In this document: positions 24,515-32,765 of the stretch, one piece after another | Numbering within the stretch: position 1 is the first letter of the stretch | How the letters are laid out: each line of letters opens with the position of its first letter | Assembly: GCA_048498995.1 (NCBI GenBank) | Contig: JBEHWX010000051.1 | Location: 1-41,376 of the forward strand | Direction: 5' to 3' | DNA length: 41,376 bases | Source of the DNA: JBEHWX01 sp048498995 | GTDB lineage: Bacteria; Bacteroidota; Ignavibacteria; OLB7 | Program-made: the position numbers and the translations under genes | Notes under the pieces: model-generated | The model's database searches: none | What the model saw: the letters and a program-made list of their open reading frames with translations, nothing else | What the model was told of the DNA's origin: nothing

Positions 24515-26608
24515 TCAGAGCATCGTTACCACGTTGTTGATGTTGCCGATCGCGACCGTCGTCTGGCCGTCCGGCGAGATCCTGATGGCGCGGGAATCAC
24601 GGATCGCGATGGTTCCGGGGACGACCGCGCGATTCCGGATGTCGACGACCGTCACGAATCCGCCCACGCACATCACCAGCGCGAAGCGCCCGTCGCGCGT
24701 GATCGCGATCGTCTGCGTGGCCGCCTCGTCGACTCGTGGCACCGGAATCCTCGCCGGCTCCACCGTCCGCGCGGCGATGTTCACCACGCTCATCCCATCC
24801 TCATCCGCCCCGACCACCAGCGCGAGCCGGCCGTCCGGCGTGATCGCGACCGCCATCGGACGCCGGACCACCGGGATATGTCCCGGCTCGGCGACGCCGG
24901 TCTCCAGGTCGACCACGACGAGCCCCTCGAGCGTGGCCACCAGCGCGAGCCGGCCGTCCGGCGTGACCGCCAGCGAGAAGGCGCCGAACGTTCCGGCATG
25001 GATCGGCGTGGCCAGCGCGTGATTCGGGATGTCGACGACGCCGAGCGACGCTTGGATCATCTCCGCCACGTAGGCGCGGCGGCCGTCCGAGGCGATGGCA
25101 AGCCCCATAGCGCTCGGCACATCGAGCGGGGAGGGGAGGGCCGTCCGCGCGGCAAGGTCGATGAAGGCGACCTTGCCGTTCGGCTTGCGCGCTCCGAGAA
25201 GGTCCGTCGCATGGGACATGGGCTCCGGATGCCCTTCCGATGCCGCCGCGCGTGCCTCCGTCGTGAGGGAGGCAAGACGCTCCATCGAGAGAAGGGGGAG
25301 CGGGTCGGGGGCGTCATCGGCCGGCGCGGAGCCGGTGTCGGGCGGGCCGAACATCGAGAAGGAGGAGACCAGCGCGTACCTCCCGTCCGGCGTGACGGCC
25401 ATCTCCCGGGGCATCCGCGGAATCGGGATGGTGGCCGGCAGTGGGACCGGCGGCCGGTGGGTGATGTCGAGCATGGTCACCGACGCCGACCAGTCGGGCG
25501 CGCTGGCGGCGACAAGCGCGTACCGGCTGTCGCGCGTGATCGCCAGCGCGATGGCGTTGCCGTTCAGGAGGAGCGTGGCCGGGGGACGGACCGCGACGTT
25601 CTGGAATACGTGCGATGCCTGCGCCCCGGAGTCGCCGTGGGCGGTCAGCGAGAACTGGTGCTGACCGGGAGTATCCGGCAGGAGGAGCGTGTAGCCATTG
25701 CGGTAGGTATCGCTCGGCGCGTGGTCGTCGATCACCAGGCCGTCCATCGAGAGCGAGCAGCGGACAGCGTTGAACGCGATCCAGTGGAGCGACACGAGCC
25801 GGTCGAAGGCGATCCGCTCGATGTACGAATCATCGAGCACCGAGGGGACCACCATCCGCGCGGTCGTCGTCAGGGAGGTCACCACCGATCGGTTGCCGGC
25901 CGTGTCGGTCGCGATCACGTCCAGCGTGAAGGTGGTGGTGGCGGTCACCGGCGGGCTCTGAACGCCGGCGGCCCCATCCTGCCAGGTGAAGCACTCGCCG
26001 CGGTTCAGGCAGTCGCGCGGCTGCCAGTCGTTCGAGCGGAGGCCGTAGGAATACTGCTTCCCCTGATCGCTCACGCTCCAGGTGAGCATTGTCGGCGTGT
26101 CGAAGTCGTGGAACACGCTCGGATCGGCGCGGAAGTCGGTGACCGGGAAATCCGCCTCCTGCTTGACCAGCGCGTAGGTGGTCGAGTCGGTGTGGCGCGG
26201 CTCGTCCGGATAGGTCTCGAGGATCGCGCTCGCCACCACGCCGGGCATATGGTTGACGTTGATGCCGGGGAGGGTGACGATCAGCGTGTCGGTGATCTCG
26301 CCGGGAGTGTCCGTCGCCGGCTGAATGGTGAGGACGGAGCCGGAGGTGCCGAAGCTCCAGTTGCCGGTCCGATCGGCCGCGGGATTCGGCGTCGGAAGAT
26401 CCTGCGATGAGAGCGCCCTGGGAGTATCCTCCCCCGTGGGAATCGTGATGGCGATCGCGGAGATCGGCACCGGGGAGGTATGCGGGTTGGAGATCATCAC
26501 CTGAAGCGTGATGACGTTGGCCTCGGCGCCGGTGGCCGACGCGCGGATCGGATTCGGGCTGGAGATGAAGGCGTAGCGCAGCTTCAGCGGGCCGTTCATG
26601 TGGCTCAT
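24515..26608 (-). CDS. Ig-like plus beta-propeller-like protein, paralogue of its neighbour
   Basis: The protein has 697 residues. ATG 26608 has GGGGAG five bases upstream; the frame is open further but without similarity. The N-terminal half (about 1-370) is beta-rich, with an Ig/CARDB-like look (LKLRYAFISSPNPIR, LPGINVNHMPG, FTLDVIATDTAGNRSVV) and a CLNRGECF pair of cysteines. From about 380 to the end, repeats of the form AVTPDGRYALV / AITPDGRLALVV / VVDI.N...P..I recur about seven times, as in YVTN/lactonase-type propellers. No signal peptide. Residues 1-370 match the 722-aa protein upstream segment by segment, so this is an old tandem duplication. It is the last gene of the operon and is separated from it by 162 bp with a strong hairpin. 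Confidence 0.85.
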   Translation of the reverse strand: MSHMNGPLKLRYAFISSPNPIRASATGAEANVITLQVMISNPHTSPVPISAIAITIPTGEDTPRALSSQDLPTPNPAADRTGNWSFGTSGSVLTIQPATDTPGEITDTLIVTLPGINVNHMPGVVASAILETYPDEPRHTDSTTYALVKQEADFPVTDFRADPSVFHDFDTPTMLTWSVSDQGKQYSYGLRSNDWQPRDCLNRGECFTWQDGAAGVQSPPVTATTTFTLDVIATDTAGNRSVVTSLTTTARMVVPSVLDDSYIERIAFDRLVSLHWIAFNAVRCSLSMDGLVIDDHAPSDTYRNGYTLLLPDTPGQHQFSLTAHGDSGAQASHVFQNVAVRPPATLLLNGNAIALAITRDSRYALVAASAPDWSASVTMLDITHRPPVPLPATIPIPRMPREMAVTPDGRYALVSSFSMFGPPDTGSAPADDAPDPLPLLSMERLASLTTEARAAASEGHPEPMSHATDLLGARKPNGKVAFIDLAARTALPSPLDVPSAMGLAIASDGRRAYVAEMIQASLGVVDIPNHALATPIHAGTFGAFSLAVTPDGRLALVATLEGLVVVDLETGVAEPGHIPVVRRPMAVAITPDGRLALVVGADEDGMSVVNIAARTVEPARIPVPRVDEAATQTIAITRDGRFALVMCVGGFVTVVDIRNRAVVPGTIAIRDSRAIRISPDGQTTVAIGNINNVVTML

Positions 26609-26666
26609 GGTCGCTCCCCGGTGATGGATGTTCCCTGGACGCCGGTCTGGTTCCGGCCGATGAAGC

Positions 26667-26693
26667 GGCCCCGGCGCGTCGATCGCCGGGGCC
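26667..26693 (-). terminator. Perfect 10-bp hairpin between the two paralogues
   Basis: GGCCCCGGCG (26667-26676) and CGCCGGGGCC (26684-26693) pair perfectly around a 7-nt loop. The hairpin lies 77 bases after the stop of the upstream gene and 58 bases before the next start. There is no T-run, so it may act as a partial terminator or an RNA-processing site that separates expression of the last gene. Confidence 0.55.
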
Positions 26694-26770
26694 CGCGTCG
26701 CATGCATGTCGTTGCCGATACCGCGCCGCTCCGCCCGGATGCGGCCGACGCGGCGATCTCGCGGCTTCCG

Positions 26771-28939
26771 TCAGAGGAGGGTGATCTCCCCGCCGGAGGA
26801 GAGAACGATCGAGCCGTCCGGCCCCACCGCCACGGCGGTCGAGGTCGGGATCGGCGTGGTTCCGATCATCCGTCGCTCGTGCACGTCGATCACCGCCAGC
26901 CTGTTCCCCTCGCCGCGGATCGCGTAGGCCCGATGCCCCTCCGGGGAGATCGCCATCAGCGACCCGTAGCTTCCGCCGAGCACGATGGCCAGGCTGTCGA
27001 GCTTGCCGATCCTGATCCCCTCGGACTCCACCTGGCCGGTCGCCAGCTCGACGATGCTCATCATCTCCCCCTCGTCGGCGACAAGGGCATACTTCCCGTC
27101 CGGGGTGATCTTCATCATCAGCGGGATCTCCTCCTTCGACGGCACGCCCGGCGCGATCCTTCTCCCCTCGATGTCGACGGAGGCGATCCGGCACTTGCCG
27201 CGTCCGGACTGATACTGTCCGGGGGCGGTCACGCCGGTTCGTCCGTCGGCGGAGGCGAAGGTGGTGATGACGGCATCGCCGTCGGATGGCCTGATCTCCG
27301 GATTCGGCACCTCCGCGCCGGTCGCGTCGACCAGCAGCAGGCTCCCGAAGGTCTGATCGCCGAAGGCGCCGACGATCGCCGCGAGCGATCCGCTCCCGCA
27401 GGAGGCGGCCCAGAGTATCCGGGTGTTCTCCCGAAGCGCGCGGGTCGCCGCGGTTCCGGCCGCCAGATCGATCACCGCGAACCGATCCACGACCGGCGAG
27501 ATGATGGCCAGACTGAACCCGCTGGGGGCGGCGACCATGTATCGCCCGTTGCCGGTGAGCGCGAGGGCCGACGGAGCGATCTCCAGCGGTATCCGCTTCT
27601 CCCGCCCCTTCGTGGCCAGATTGAACACCTCGACCGATGCGACGGGCCCGTTGGCCGCGACCGCTCCACCCGCCATGAGAAGTCCGCTCGCCCCCTGTCC
27701 TTCCGATGTCTGGGCCAGGCCGGCGATCATCGTTTCCATCAGCCGCCGCTTCTGGCAGACGCCGGCGTAGAGGCGCCCGTCGGGAGCGAACGTCAGATCG
27801 GTCGCGATCCCCTCCACCGCGATCTTCTGGCTGTCGCCGATCTCCACGTTCGGGAAGATGTGCGGCGCCATCGCGCCGGAGGCGCCATAGGCCACCAACA
27901 CGATCTGATGCGGTCCCGGACGCCCGTCGAGCACCAGCGGGTATCCGTTGGTATACGTGTTGAACGGAACGTTCTCCTTGACGGTGACCCCGTCGACGCG
28001 GATGCTGCAGCGGACGGCGTTGTAGGCCAGCCACTTCAGCAGCACGATCCGGCCGTTGCGCGTGATCGGCGAGCAGGTCGAGTTCGGTGAGATGCGCGGC
28101 ACCTCCACCCGCACGGTGGTCATCAGCCTGTCGATCACCGTCCGCCGTCCCTCGGCGTCGGTGCCGATCACGTCGAGGAAGAAGTTGGTCGTCTCGCCGA
28201 TCCCCGGCGTGCGCACGCCGGACTGGCCATCCCTGAACGAGAAGCAGTCGTTCCGCCCCACGCAGTTCTTCGGCATCCAGCCGGTCGAGGAGATGATGGC
28301 GTAGGAGAGATCCTGGCCGCGCGGCGTGCACTTCCAGTAGAGTGTGACCGGTTTGTCCAGATCGGTGAGCACCGCCGGCTCGGCGTAGAAGTCGAGCACC
28401 GGAAAATCGTTGGGGACCTTCACCAGATCGTACGTCACGCGATCGTCGATCCGTTGTCCGTCGCCGTCGAGCTCGGAGACGACGATCGGCACGGTTCCCG
28501 GCATCCTGTTGATCACGATGCCCGGCAGCGTGAAGATGATCGTGTCGGTGACCTCTCCCGGCTCCTCCTCGTCCTTGGCCTCGATCGTGATCTTGTCGAC
28601 GTCGACGGTAATGGTCCAGGGGAACGCCGGCGAGCGATCGTAGACCGGCTCGGGGAGGGAGGGGGCCGAGGAGATTGCCGCCGCGGTGTTCTCGCCGGTC
28701 CTGATCGTGATCATCATCTTCCTCATCTTCACCGGCCGGGTCTGCCGGTTGGAGATCAGGACCTGGAGGTTCACCACGCTCTCGTTGCCGCCGTCGGGAG
28801 AGCAGCGGATCGGGTACGGGCTCGACACGAACGCGTAGGCTAGCTTCAAGGGGCTGGCCTGGAGCCGCGCCATCAGGCTCTCGGCGGGGGATGCCCCGCT
28901 TGTCGCGATCGCCCCAGTCATCTGCTCTGTGTCACTCAT
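26771..28939 (-). CDS. Ig-like plus beta-propeller-like protein
   Basis: The protein has 722 residues. ATG 28939 overlaps the last eight bases of the preceding gene, so translation is coupled. Layout matches the 697-aa protein: LKLAYAFVSSPYPIR, GEVTDTIIFTLPGIVINRMPG, DFYAEPAVLTDLDKPVTLYW, CVGRNDCF, FFLDVIGTDAEGRR, KWLAYNAVRCSIRVDG, TYTNGYPLVL, then propeller-like repeats (TFAPDGRLYAG, KITPDGKYALVADEG, AISPEGHRAYAI, AVGPDGSIVLSS). No signal peptide. Such propellers usually act as binding platforms; no catalytic motif is evident. The two Cys in the CxxxxxCF spacing are conserved in both paralogues. Confidence 0.85.
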   Translation of the reverse strand: MSDTEQMTGAIATSGASPAESLMARLQASPLKLAYAFVSSPYPIRCSPDGGNESVVNLQVLISNRQTRPVKMRKMMITIRTGENTAAAISSAPSLPEPVYDRSPAFPWTITVDVDKITIEAKDEEEPGEVTDTIIFTLPGIVINRMPGTVPIVVSELDGDGQRIDDRVTYDLVKVPNDFPVLDFYAEPAVLTDLDKPVTLYWKCTPRGQDLSYAIISSTGWMPKNCVGRNDCFSFRDGQSGVRTPGIGETTNFFLDVIGTDAEGRRTVIDRLMTTVRVEVPRISPNSTCSPITRNGRIVLLKWLAYNAVRCSIRVDGVTVKENVPFNTYTNGYPLVLDGRPGPHQIVLVAYGASGAMAPHIFPNVEIGDSQKIAVEGIATDLTFAPDGRLYAGVCQKRRLMETMIAGLAQTSEGQGASGLLMAGGAVAANGPVASVEVFNLATKGREKRIPLEIAPSALALTGNGRYMVAAPSGFSLAIISPVVDRFAVIDLAAGTAATRALRENTRILWAASCGSGSLAAIVGAFGDQTFGSLLLVDATGAEVPNPEIRPSDGDAVITTFASADGRTGVTAPGQYQSGRGKCRIASVDIEGRRIAPGVPSKEEIPLMMKITPDGKYALVADEGEMMSIVELATGQVESEGIRIGKLDSLAIVLGGSYGSLMAISPEGHRAYAIRGEGNRLAVIDVHERRMIGTTPIPTSTAVAVGPDGSIVLSSGGEITLL

Positions 28940-31900
28940 GATCGTTCGGAGGATTCGGTGTGAATTGCAGCCACCCCTCGCGGATGATCGAGGGGGTGGT
29001 CGGGAAACGGACGTCGCCGTCGGCCTCGGCGATCGGGATGCTCGTCTGGAGGATATGGTCGAACCACGACCAGTTCCCCTTCCGCTCGGCCGGATGCGGC
29101 AGGCGGATCTCCTCGGGGGAGGTGAGCACCGGTCCGGCGCGGAAGGTGTAGAACATCTTCTGGAACGCCGGCTTGACGAAGCGCGACGGCAGCGCGAGGC
29201 TGGCCACCGGAAGGAGTCCGGTGAAGGCGTGGATGCTCCCGCGCGGGTCGAGCAGCATCGTCATCCGGCAGATCTGGCGCCGGGCCGCCTCGGGCGTGGT
29301 CGCGTCGTCGATGAAGCGGAGCTGCGGGTAGTTCCCGTCGCCGATCGGCTTCAGGTAGTCGCTCCGCTGGCCGGCCGGGAGGCGGAGCGTGTTGAAGGTC
29401 TTGAAGGTCTCGCCACGCGATTCCGGATCATCCAGGAAGTAGCCGATCAGCCCGTCGTCCCTGAGCACGGCGCTGCCGAGGCGCACCGGCCAGAGATACT
29501 CCCCCACGCGGCCGTCGACGGTCCCGATCGGGGCCGGACGGCTCGGATCGCCCGGCTTCTCCGGATCGACCGCGAAGGTGTTCCACCAGTCCTGGTTGTA
29601 CGGCCTGAGCCCGCGGATGCGGAGCGCCATGTCGGCGCGCACGATCGCCAGCGGCCGGCCTATCAGGACCGACAGATGCTCGTCGTCACGCTGTCCGAGC
29701 GGGTTGATCGTCCAGAGCGTCTCGTCGATGGTCGTGATGAAGTCGTTGAACCCCTGGCCGTTGTCGGTCCGGGCGGTGAGCGCCTCGAGCATGCCCCTGA
29801 CGTAGGCGTTCGGGATCTCCCGGATCGATTTCGGCGCGGCCGGGTTGGCCGGGTCCGCCTCCCAGACCGGCACGTACTTCCCCTCGAAGCGGCGGGAGAG
29901 GAAGAGCTCCCCCCAGGCGGAGCCGTCCGGCGCGTAGAAGGCGAGGCTCCGGTCGAGGTGATTCGGCACCACCCAGCCGCAGACCGGGTTGGCGCCGGCC
30001 GTGGTGGTGATGTCGGTGTCGCGGCCGTCGCTGGAGAGGAGGCGGAGCCGGAGCTGCGAGTCCTGCGCCATGCGGGGCGTCAGCTGCACCATCCGCTCGG
30101 TGGCGTAGACCGCCTTTCCCCGTCCCGGCCGCGGATCCTTCGCCGTCGGCGACTTCACGTCGCGGCCGGTGATCGGGAAGAAGTACGGACCCTGCGGCGT
30201 TCCCTGCTCCTGCGGGCTGTCGGAGAAGTTCGCGAGCATCAGGTCGATCGTCCGCCCGAACATGTCGATCACCGACAGGCGGTTGATGACGTAGAAGGTT
30301 CCCCGCATCGGGGTGAAGTTCATCACCGCGTCGGCCCAGCTCGAGTGCGGATTCGGAGAGGGCATCGGATGGCCGTGGCGACCGTTGCCGATCAGCTCGC
30401 CGATGGCGCCGGTGGGGGCCACGCTCTGCGCCGGGTTCCGCTCGAGCATCATCGAGGTGACGCCGCTCAGCCGCTGCGACAGGATATCCTGCCCCTTGAT
30501 CGCCTGGAGGTACTCGTTGAGATTGTCGAGGAGCTTCTGGAGATCGGGATCGCGCTCCTTGTGGGTCTTGACGTACTCCTGGAGCTGATCGGCCAGGGTG
30601 AAGGTGATCTGCGGCGTGATGAACGTGCGCCCCATCAACTGCATCTGGGCGTCGGCCACGCTGAAGTTCCCGCCCCCCGGATCGGTCGGGCCGACCCACT
30701 TGTAGTCGGTGCCGTCGAACTTCCAGTTGTCGCGGTTGAGCATCGCCGTCGGATCGTTCTTCGTCCCGCCGTAGGCCGGCTTCCGGAGGAGCGTGATGTC
30801 CCAGTCGAGAAGAAGGGGAACCCACGGCTGCGTCCACTCGTTGCGGGCGAACTCCGGGGAGCGGAACTGCGTCCCCGTGGCCGAGGGGGCCGGGAGCGCC
30901 TTGATCCCCGCGCGCACGGCGTCCGCCTTGCTCGGGTCGAGGATGTCGGCGGCGAAGAGGATCGGGGAGAGAAAGAAGCTCTCCACGTGGAGCGCCAGCG
31001 CGCCGCTCGGGAGCAGCCGGTTCGGGTCGACGAGCCTCGGTATGCGGGCCGAGATGTCGGTTCCACGCGCCGGATCGGTGGCGTAGGTGGTGCCGCTCAC
31101 GGTGAGCGCCGAGATCGCCTGCGACAGCACGCGGCAGACGAGGTTTGCTCCCGGATCGAAGTTCGTCGAGCGGCCGAGCCCGGTGACCAGGATCACCGGA
31201 TCGTTCGGGACGTGATACTCCGGCAGGCGGGACTCCTTCAGCTCCTGCGTCGGGTCGAGCAGCGGCAGCAGCGCGTCGACGGCATCCTTCTTCCGCTTCT
31301 CGAGCCGGTCGACGAGCTCCTTCTGCGCCCGCACCGTGCAGATATACCAGGTCTCGTTGTCCGGCGCGCCATCGGTCGGGCCGTTGGCCTCTCCGGCGCA
31401 GGTCGAGCCGATGCCGACCTGCAGCGGGAACTGCTCCATGAGCCAGTCGTACAGCGGCTCGTCGACCGGCATGGTGTTCAGCCCCGCGCTCTTCCAATTC
31501 TGCTTCCACCAGAGAGCGTAGAGATTCCACTGCATCGACTCCAGCATCCGCCGCGCGCGATCGAGCTCCTCCTGCGCGCCGTTCAGCGCGGCCAGCGCCG
31601 CCCCCTGCGGTCCGGTGATGATCGGCTCCGGGGGCGCCGGAAGGCTGGTGTCGCCGCTCCGCTGCTTCGGGACGATCTCCCAGAGCGCTCCTCCGGGGGA
31701 GGCGCCGAACCAGTGCCGGCGGATCGCCATGTTGAGCGCCTCGGAGCTGCCGGGCTTGTTGAACTCCTCGAGCAGCCCGTACTGGAACGCCTCCAGAAGA
31801 TCGGCCTCCGCCTCGCTCCCCCGGAAAAGCCTGACCATGCCGGAGAGGGCGTCGACGGCGGTGTTCCCCACGGCCACCTTCACCCTGTTCTGAATGTCGG

Positions 31901-32765
31901 TCGGGTAGTTGTCGGCGGGGCGGGAGGGGCCGCCGCGGTTCCACTCGGCGCCGGAGACGAGCGTGTGCGTCAGCATCCGCTTCGGCGGCCCGGACGCGGT
32001 GGTGTAGACCAGCCAGTCGAACCTGTCGTTCCGCCAGGCTCCGTGGTGCTCGGGGTCGTTGCTCTCGCTCCAGGTGGTATCGGCCAGCGGGTCGTGCGCC
32101 GGATCGGAATACCAGCCGACCACCGAATAGGTGAACGTCCCCTTGGCGATCTCCGTCCCTTTGCCCGATATGTCGTCGACATCGGTGACGTCATCGTGGA
32201 AGGAGAAGACGTTCTCCGCGCCGGCCTGGAACACGGAGAAGTAGACGCTGCCGGGGCCGACGGCCCTGAGGAACGGCGTCTTCTGCACCGCCAGCGACGT
32301 GAGCGAGGGGAGGAGCCTGAGCGCGCGGCCGATCTTGGTCGGCTTCGGGATGTTCCCGCCGCCGGTTCCGTCGGGATCGACGAAGGGGCTGGTGCCGTTG
32401 CTCGTGCTGATGTAGTCGCTCTCCAGGATCCACGCCTTCACCGCGCGCTCCGGGGGGATCCCCGCCTGCGTGCGGGTCACCAGCCAGCGGTTCGGCACCA
32501 GGGGGAACTCGGTGCTGCCGTCCTCGCGGTGCCGGCCGTGGCGCAGCTCCTTCGGCAGCGTCCAGTGGAGATAGATCCCCGCCTTCGGCGCCGTGGTCGA
32601 TGCTCCGGCGAACGGCGCCGGCTCGGCGCTCTTGAACTCGCCGAGGTTCTTGTAGAGCATCTTGAAGCGGAGGAACGGCGTCGAGGTGGTGGCCGCCTGG
32701 TTGAGCACCATCACGTCGAGCTGCATGGGAACGAGCAAGGTGCTCTCGAGCGAAGTGCTCTCCAT
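28932..32765 (-). CDS. Large uncharacterised protein (1277 aa)
   Basis: ATG 32765 is preceded by AAGGAGA at seven bases, and its A overlaps the last base of the upstream TGA (TGATG). The frame is open far upstream but that sequence is only a shadow of the preceding gene. I do not recognise a named domain. Visible features are a compact start (LVPMQLDVMVLNQ), a helical segment at about 390-520 including a coil (ELVDRLEKRKKDAVDALLPLL), mixed alpha/beta sequence with many Trp and Pro, and no signal peptide or membrane segment. It probably works with the DUF6603 and 907-aa proteins, because their start and stop codons overlap. Confidence 0.85.
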   Translation of the reverse strand: MESTSLESTLLVPMQLDVMVLNQAATTSTPFLRFKMLYKNLGEFKSAEPAPFAGASTTAPKAGIYLHWTLPKELRHGRHREDGSTEFPLVPNRWLVTRTQAGIPPERAVKAWILESDYISTSNGTSPFVDPDGTGGGNIPKPTKIGRALRLLPSLTSLAVQKTPFLRAVGPGSVYFSVFQAGAENVFSFHDDVTDVDDISGKGTEIAKGTFTYSVVGWYSDPAHDPLADTTWSESNDPEHHGAWRNDRFDWLVYTTASGPPKRMLTHTLVSGAEWNRGGPSRPADNYPTDIQNRVKVAVGNTAVDALSGMVRLFRGSEAEADLLEAFQYGLLEEFNKPGSSEALNMAIRRHWFGASPGGALWEIVPKQRSGDTSLPAPPEPIITGPQGAALAALNGAQEELDRARRMLESMQWNLYALWWKQNWKSAGLNTMPVDEPLYDWLMEQFPLQVGIGSTCAGEANGPTDGAPDNETWYICTVRAQKELVDRLEKRKKDAVDALLPLLDPTQELKESRLPEYHVPNDPVILVTGLGRSTNFDPGANLVCRVLSQAISALTVSGTTYATDPARGTDISARIPRLVDPNRLLPSGALALHVESFFLSPILFAADILDPSKADAVRAGIKALPAPSATGTQFRSPEFARNEWTQPWVPLLLDWDITLLRKPAYGGTKNDPTAMLNRDNWKFDGTDYKWVGPTDPGGGNFSVADAQMQLMGRTFITPQITFTLADQLQEYVKTHKERDPDLQKLLDNLNEYLQAIKGQDILSQRLSGVTSMMLERNPAQSVAPTGAIGELIGNGRHGHPMPSPNPHSSWADAVMNFTPMRGTFYVINRLSVIDMFGRTIDLMLANFSDSPQEQGTPQGPYFFPITGRDVKSPTAKDPRPGRGKAVYATERMVQLTPRMAQDSQLRLRLLSSDGRDTDITTTAGANPVCGWVVPNHLDRSLAFYAPDGSAWGELFLSRRFEGKYVPVWEADPANPAAPKSIREIPNAYVRGMLEALTARTDNGQGFNDFITTIDETLWTINPLGQRDDEHLSVLIGRPLAIVRADMALRIRGLRPYNQDWWNTFAVDPEKPGDPSRPAPIGTVDGRVGEYLWPVRLGSAVLRDDGLIGYFLDDPESRGETFKTFNTLRLPAGQRSDYLKPIGDGNYPQLRFIDDATTPEAARRQICRMTMLLDPRGSIHAFTGLLPVASLALPSRFVKPAFQKMFYTFRAGPVLTSPEEIRLPHPAERKGNWSWFDHILQTSIPIAEADGDVRFPTTPSIIREGWLQFTPNPPNDHE

